From JAAZAI01 sp050942875 (GTDB taxonomy: Bacteria; Verrucomicrobiota; Kiritimatiellia; RFP12; UBA3636), in contig JBMNOD010000041.1 of assembly GCA_050942875.1 (NCBI GenBank), positions 1 to 27,922 on the forward strand: 27,922 nucleotides of DNA, in the 5' to 3' direction. The notes beneath the pieces are model-generated. The model saw only the letters and a program-made list of their open reading frames with translations, searched no databases and was not told where the DNA came from. The translations under genes were made by a program, and so were the position numbers. This document shows, in pieces, positions 23,533-27,922 of this stretch (positions within the stretch are counted from its first letter, which is position 1; each line of letters starts with the position of its first letter).

Positions 23533-25071
23533 ATGAACAGCCAGGCAGACATGAGGCGAATCTATGTTTTCGACACCACGCTGCGCGACGGCGAGCAGTC
23601 ACCCGGCTGCACGATGAACCAGCGCGACAAGGTGATGGTCGCCGAGCTGCTCGAGGCGATGAAGGTCGACATCATCGAAGCCGGCTTCGCGATCGCCTCG
23701 CAGGGCGACTTCGAATCGGTCCGCGCCATCGCCGGCCAAATCAAGGAGGCGACCGTGGCCAGCCTCTGCCGCGCACTGGAAAAGGACATCGACCGCGCAT
23801 GGGAAGCCGTCAAGGTCGCGGCACGTCCGTGCATCCACACCTTCCTCGCCACGTCGCCGATCCACATGTCGGCCAAGCTCAGAATGACCGAGGACGACGT
23901 GTACGAGCGCGCCGTCTCAATGGTGCGCTACGCCCGCAACCTCTGCCCCGAAGTGGAATTCTCGCTCGAAGACTGCTCGCGCAGCGAACGGCCGTTCATC
24001 TATCGCGTCGTCGAAGGCGTCATCCGCGCCGGCGCGTCGATCGTGAACATCCCGGACACCGTGGGCTACGCCGTGCCGCCGGAATTCGGCCGGCTCATTC
24101 GCGACATCTTCGCCAACGTCCCGAACATCGGCGGCGCGCGCATCTCCGTCCACTGCCACGACGACCTCGGCCTCGGCGTCGCCAATTCGCTGGCCGCCAT
24201 CGAGGCGGGCGCGACACAAGTCGAATGCACGATCAACGGCATCGGCGAACGCGCCGGCAACGCCGCGCTCGAAGAGATCGTCATGGCGCTCAAGACACGC
24301 CACGAGCACTACCAGGCCTACACCGAAGTGGACACCACGAAAATCTACGCCACGAGCCGCTGCGTCGCCAACGTCACGGGCAGCAAAGTTCAGGCGAACA
24401 AGGCGATCGTCGGCGAAAACGCCTTCGCACACGAAGCCGGCATCCACCAGCATGGCATGCTGGCCAATCCGCTGACGTACGAAATCATGACGCCGGCGTC
24501 GATCGGACTCCCCAGCAGCAAGATCGTGCTGGGCAAGCATTCCGGCAAGCACGCCTTTGTCGGCCGCCTCAAGGAACTCGGCTTCCAATTCGACGCCGAA
24601 CGCGTCGAAGCCCTGTTCGAGCAGTTCAAGGCGCTGGCCGACCGCAAGAAGACCGTCACGGACGCCGACATCGAGGCGCTGGCACACGACCTGACCGTCG
24701 GCTTCGCCGGCACCGTCAAGCTCGACCGCTTCAGCGTCATCGCCAGCAACGCCATCACGCCCATTGGCGCCATCCGGCTGGAAGTCGGCGACGACCTCGT
24801 CGAAAAGGTCGCCGCCGGCGACGGTCCGGTGAACGCGTCCTACCAGGCGATCTGCGACATCCTGAAGATCGAGTGCAAGCTCGAGGACTACCAGCTTTCC
24901 GCAGTCACCGAAGGCATCGATGCGCAATGCCGCGCCAGCGTCCGCGTCCGGTTCGACGACCGCACCTACCACGGCAGCGGCATTTCGACCGACATCGTCG
25001 AAGCCTCCATCCTCGCCTATCTCCAGGCAATCAACGCCGCGCTCGAAGACGAAGCGGGTGGCGCCGGCTAG
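23533..25071 (+). CDS. leuA: 2-isopropylmalate synthase
   Basis: A 512-residue LeuA, catalysing condensation of acetyl-CoA with 2-oxoisovalerate, the first committed step of leucine synthesis. The TIM-barrel domain begins IYVFDTTLRDGEQSPG, with the DTTLRDGEQ metal and substrate motif. It contains HCHDDLGLGVANSLAA (metal-binding HxH) and TINGIGERAGNAALEE. A linker region with VGENAFAHEAGIHQHG follows, and a C-terminal regulatory LeuA-dimer domain (about residues 395-505, GTVKLDRFSVIASN to GISTDIVEASILAYL) is expected to bind leucine. The length is normal. GGAG lies 8 nt before ATG 23533. The upstream leader with Leu codons and an attenuator supports leucine, not citramalate, synthesis. No other leu genes follow. 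Confidence 0.95.
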   Translation: MNSQADMRRIYVFDTTLRDGEQSPGCTMNQRDKVMVAELLEAMKVDIIEAGFAIASQGDFESVRAIAGQIKEATVASLCRALEKDIDRAWEAVKVAARPCIHTFLATSPIHMSAKLRMTEDDVYERAVSMVRYARNLCPEVEFSLEDCSRSERPFIYRVVEGVIRAGASIVNIPDTVGYAVPPEFGRLIRDIFANVPNIGGARISVHCHDDLGLGVANSLAAIEAGATQVECTINGIGERAGNAALEEIVMALKTRHEHYQAYTEVDTTKIYATSRCVANVTGSKVQANKAIVGENAFAHEAGIHQHGMLANPLTYEIMTPASIGLPSSKIVLGKHSGKHAFVGRLKELGFQFDAERVEALFEQFKALADRKKTVTDADIEALAHDLTVGFAGTVKLDRFSVIASNAITPIGAIRLEVGDDLVEKVAAGDGPVNASYQAICDILKIECKLEDYQLSAVTEGIDAQCRASVRVRFDDRTYHGSGISTDIVEASILAYLQAINAALEDEAGGAG

Positions 25072-25153
25072 AAAGGCAATCGGTCGGTCGGAAAGGTCGC
25101 GAACCCTCGATCATGAATTGACTTGACCGATTACGCTGGAAATGCTGATTTCA

Positions 25154-25182
25154 TTGACGCGAAGGCCATCATCGCCTAAAAT
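25154..25182 (+). promoter_or_regulatory. Promoter of the bat-like gene pair
   Basis: TTGACG (five of six, 25154-25159) and TAAAAT (five of six, 25177-25182) are spaced by 17 bp. The ATG at 25192 is 10 nt after the -10 and lacks a ribosome site, indicating a leaderless mRNA. An inverted pair AATCGGTC (25078-25085) and GACCGATT (25125-25132) lies between the leuA stop and this promoter. Confidence 0.7.
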
Positions 25183-25191
25183 TCAAAGGCG

Positions 25192-26226
25192 ATGAAGGTC
25201 AAGAAGCTTAATTTCACTCGACGACGGCGTTGCCGTCTCCAACATGCCGCCGTCCACACGGCCTGCATGCTCGTGTGGCTTGCCGCGGCAGCGGCCGCTC
25301 CAGCCGCACCGCTCGCACGCGTCTTCAAGCAGGACGCCGTGGAAGTAAACATGCGCATCGACCCGCCCGTTGCCGATCCGGCGAAGAATACCGAGATCGT
25401 CATTGAACTGACCCGCCCCGAGAGCATCCATGTCGCGCTGCCCGACGACATGGCCGGTCGTTTCGAAGGCTTTGCGCTCGAAGGCTCCTATGTCGCGGAA
25501 TCGGCCTCGGCCAGCGGCGCGATGCGCACCGCTCATCATTTCAACCTGCGTCCCGTCCCAGGTGCCGAACGCCACCGCATCCGCCCGCTGGCCATCCGGA
25601 TGCGCGACGCCTCCTCGCACCCGCCGCGCACAACCTGGTTCGCCACGGAAATGATCACCATCCCGGCCTCATCCCCTGACGGCGATGCCCCGGAGACAGT
25701 CGAGACTGCACTGAAGCCCCGCTACATCCGCCCCTCGATGCGCGGCGTCGGACGAGTCGCGCTGATGGTCGTCGGCGGTGCGCTGGCCGTCGCGCTGCTC
25801 TGGCTGCTGGGCTCGCACATCGCCATCGCCCGCAAAGTTCGGCGAATGACGCCGCGCGAGCGCGCCCTGCGCGAGCTGGAAAGGCTGATCAGCCGTGCGC
25901 TTCCCGAAAAAGGACTCTTCAAGGACTTCTACGTCGAACTCACCCTCGTCGTGCGCCGCTACGTCGAACGACGCCACGGCTTCCGCGCCCCCAAGCAAAC
26001 GACCGAGGAATTTCTGGCCTCCGCAGCCGACCACCCGGACTTCGACGCGAAGACCGTCCAAGGCCTGAAGGCCTTTCTCACCGCGGCGGACCTCGTCAAG
26101 TTCGCCGGCGTCAAGGCCACGATTCCGATGACCGACGAAGCAACCGCCAAAGCAAAGGCGTATCTCGAAAGCCAGGACGAAGCGCTCGACGGACGCACCA
26201 CCCCGACGCAGGAGGCCGCATCATGA
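25192..26226 (+). CDS. BatD/DUF4381-like membrane protein
   Basis: A 344-residue protein with a basic N-terminus and a signal or anchor segment (about residues 18-42, ACMLVWLAAAAAA). A periplasmic beta-rich domain (about 45-180) is followed by one transmembrane helix (about 188-210, VALMVVGGALAVALLWLLG). The cytoplasmic helical region, with RERALRELERLISRALPEKG and VVRRYVERRHGFRAPKQTTEEFLA, is characteristic of BatD/DUF4381 proteins. These occur in MoxR-Bat (aerotolerance-type) operons and are thought to help assemble envelope complexes. The start is leaderless by position. The stop overlaps the next start (ATGA at 26223-26226), so the pair is co-translated. Confidence 0.72.
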   Translation: MKVKKLNFTRRRRCRLQHAAVHTACMLVWLAAAAAAPAAPLARVFKQDAVEVNMRIDPPVADPAKNTEIVIELTRPESIHVALPDDMAGRFEGFALEGSYVAESASASGAMRTAHHFNLRPVPGAERHRIRPLAIRMRDASSHPPRTTWFATEMITIPASSPDGDAPETVETALKPRYIRPSMRGVGRVALMVVGGALAVALLWLLGSHIAIARKVRRMTPRERALRELERLISRALPEKGLFKDFYVELTLVVRRYVERRHGFRAPKQTTEEFLASAADHPDFDAKTVQGLKAFLTAADLVKFAGVKATIPMTDEATAKAKAYLESQDEALDGRTTPTQEAAS

Positions 26227-27245
26227 TCGAGTTTGCCTCGCCCCTCGCCTTTCTCCTCTTCATCCCGTGGGGCTTCGCCGCCTGGCGGCTCCTGCGGCGC
26301 GCCCGACGACAGGCGGCGCCCTTCCCGGGGCTGTCCCTCATCCCGCGTGTCGTCACCTGGCGCCAGCGCCTCAGCGTCCTCCCGCCCTACCTCATGCTCA
26401 TCGGCCTCGCCGCGCTGATACTCGCCAGCGCGCGCCCACGCTCCCTGCTCTCAAAATCCCGCAAGACGACGGAGGCCATCGCCATCCAGATGACCGTGGA
26501 CGTCTCCGGCTCCATGCTGGCGCTCGATTTCTCACGACGCGGCGCACCGCCCTCGGAACGCAAGACGCGACTCGATGTCGTCAAGGAGACCTTCGCCGAC
26601 TTCGTCAAGCGACGTCCCGACGACTTGATCGGCCTCGTCGCCTTTGGCGGCTACGCCACCACCCGCTGTCCGCTCACGCTGGACCACGCTGCGCTTGCCC
26701 ACGTGCTGTCGAAAACGGAAGTCCCGATCAACGCCACGGATCCGCTTGAGACCGCGACGGCCATCGGCGACGGCCTCGCCATGGCGTGCGCGCGCCTGGC
26801 CGCGGCGACCAACGTCGAATCCCGCATCGTCATCCTGCTTAGCGACGGCGAAAGCAACGCCGGCATTGTCACGCCAGAACAAGCGACAGCCGTGGCCAGG
26901 CAACAAGGCGTGAAAGTCTATACGATCGGCGTCGGTTCAACAGGACTCGCGGAGGCTGTCGGGCGCGACATGTTCGGGCGTGAAGTTGTCGGCACGATAC
27001 ATGTGAGCATGGATGAAGCCACCTTGAAACGCATCGCCGCGGCAACCGGCGGCGAATACTACAACGTCCGCGACAAAAACGCCCTTGAAGCCGCGCTCGA
27101 AGCGATCGACAAACTGCAGAAAACAGAGATCGACCAGTCGGTGTTCCTTCGCTTCAAGGAGTACTACCGACCTTTTCTGGCCTGGGGATCCGTGGCCGTG
27201 CTTGCGGCGCTCCTGCTCTCAGGCAAGACCCGCCGTGTCCTTTGA
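26223..27245 (+). CDS. BatA-like von Willebrand factor A domain membrane protein
   Basis: A 340-residue protein with two N-terminal hydrophobic helices (about residues 7-22 and 56-73), a VWA domain (about 80-285) and a C-terminal helix (about 315-335). The MIDAS metal site is intact: DVSGSM (DxSxS), a Thr region near TRCPLT, and the Asp of LLSDGESN. This order matches BatA, a partner of BatD in MoxR-linked operons with chaperone or stress-tolerance roles. The start overlaps the batD-like stop by 4 bp. No moxR, DUF58 gene or batB is found on either side; leuA precedes the pair and repeats follow it. Confidence 0.85.
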   Translation: MIEFASPLAFLLFIPWGFAAWRLLRRARRQAAPFPGLSLIPRVVTWRQRLSVLPPYLMLIGLAALILASARPRSLLSKSRKTTEAIAIQMTVDVSGSMLALDFSRRGAPPSERKTRLDVVKETFADFVKRRPDDLIGLVAFGGYATTRCPLTLDHAALAHVLSKTEVPINATDPLETATAIGDGLAMACARLAAATNVESRIVILLSDGESNAGIVTPEQATAVARQQGVKVYTIGVGSTGLAEAVGRDMFGREVVGTIHVSMDEATLKRIAAATGGEYYNVRDKNALEAALEAIDKLQKTEIDQSVFLRFKEYYRPFLAWGSVAVLAALLLSGKTRRVL

Positions 27246-27591
27246 CACGGCCAGCGCTGCGAAAGCCATGCAGCCAGAAGGGGGCTTCTCCTTGTCGTCA
27301 AGCAGGAATCATGACGTGCAAATCCCCTCCCCTGGTGCAAGAACGCTTGGCAGTCTCATCTCAAGATCATGGAAATCGACTTGTCCACACGCAAGGACAA
27401 GCAGACGCCCACCCTGCAACCCAAATTGCGAAACACCAGGCGGCCAGGGGACAGACCCCAGAAAGTGCTGTGAAAGAACCGCCGTCGGCAAGTACCGACG
27501 CGACTGCGACGCGTCGCCCGTTCGCCCGCGCCCCAGTCCCCACCCTGCCACCGCCAGCGAACACCCGCCGGGACGGCGGCCTCCAGCGTGC
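27246..27591. repeat. Gene-free stretch with small palindromes
   Basis: No gene is recognisable. A small hairpin AGAAG-GGGG-CTTCT lies about 35 nt after the BatA stop and may be a weak terminator. AGGGGACAGACCCC (from about 27449) resembles the GGGGACAG elements at 4863 and 10486. CGTCGG/CCGACG with a 6-nt loop and the palindrome GCGACGCGTCGC follow near 27483-27518. Confidence 0.5.
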
Positions 27592-27922
27592 CGGCTTTTG
27601 GTTCGCCCATTTTGAGCCGTGCCGACCGTACACGTTCCCGTTCACGTACCCGTTCACGATTCCCCGCGCTTACGTTTTTCGTGTACGCGAACCGCTTCGC
27701 TGGGTACGGGTACGCCGAAAGTTGAACTTGGCTTGCGAAGCACGGGGCAAGCGTCTGCTTGCCCGCACTATCGTACGGGCGGGGCTTCGTCCCCGCCCAC
27801 CCTGCGGCTTTTGGTTCGCCCATCATGGGCGTGCCGGTCGTACACGTTCACGTTCGCGTACCCGTTCACGTACCCGTTCACGATTCCCCACGTTTACGTT
27901 TTTCGTGTACGCGAACCGCTTC
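27592..27922 (+). repeat. Family B repeat, two copies at the right end
   Basis: Copies at 27592-27698 and 27805-27922 share CGGCTTTTGGTTCGCCCAT, then a run of CGTTCAC/GTACCC words, then TACGTTTTTCGTGTACGCGAACCGCTTC-type sequence. The second copy has an extra GTACCCGTTCAC unit and runs off the window end. Between them is the hairpin GGGCAAGC-GTCT-GCTTGCCC (27745-27764). A diverged copy lies near 1219-1309. No gene is visible. Confidence 0.8.

Noticed and set aside
23265..25121. 618-codon plus-strand open frame over leuA
   Set aside because: Arg/His/Pro-rich out-of-frame reading of leuA, a GC-rich shadow.

Overview
The window is a 27.9-kb piece of a GC-rich bacterial chromosome. Large secreted beta-helix and glycoside-hydrolase-like proteins, CBM9-like proteins, an NfnAB-type transhydrogenase and a Bat-type gene pair together suggest an anaerobic polysaccharide degrader of the PVC group (Kiritimatiellota, Lentisphaerae or Verrucomicrobia). 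This placement is inferred from gene content; no rRNA is present. Both ends lie in dispersed repeats, so the window may be a whole contig that stopped at unresolved repeats.

Layout. 1-1400: non-coding repeats, including three tandem 170-bp units. 1427-4263: tRNA-Gly(CCC), a NifU C-terminal-domain protein, and nfnA-nfnB, which overlap by 4 bp. 4264-4965: inverted copies of the repeats and a possible gene remnant. 4924-7105 (minus): a CBM9-like protein and dnaA. 7118-7666: an AT-richer gap with two DnaA-box-like 9-mers, a weak oriC candidate. 7667-10393: an M24 aminopeptidase, then an S26-like peptidase domain joined to a nucleotidyltransferase domain but split by a frameshift at a run of seven C. 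10475-10522: a G-tract and hairpin element. 10537-12753: divergent MFS transporter and outer-membrane barrel protein. 13000-20775: a carbohydrate-related cluster with a secreted beta-helix protein, a sugar isomerase/epimerase-like TIM barrel, a 1,458-residue secreted multidomain protein and a CBM9-like lipoprotein. 20889-23227: divergent HAD hydrolase and ADP-ribosylglycohydrolase genes. 23308-25071: leuA behind what reads as a leucine attenuator. 25192-27245: a BatD-like/BatA pair. 27246-27922: further repeats.

The clearest regulatory discovery is the leuA leader. It has a 26-codon peptide with four Leu codons, a 14-bp antiterminator and a mutually exclusive terminator. A second is a perfect 12-bp inverted repeat in the 15.5-kb divergent promoter region, in which each arm carries an extended -10 for one gene. 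A third is a set of starts (7667, 21722, 25192, perhaps the leu leader at 23308) whose ATG lies only 8-10 nt after a -10 hexamer with no Shine-Dalgarno sequence, as expected for leaderless mRNAs. Other genes (13000, 15457 minus, 23533) have clear Shine-Dalgarno sites, so both initiation modes appear to coexist.
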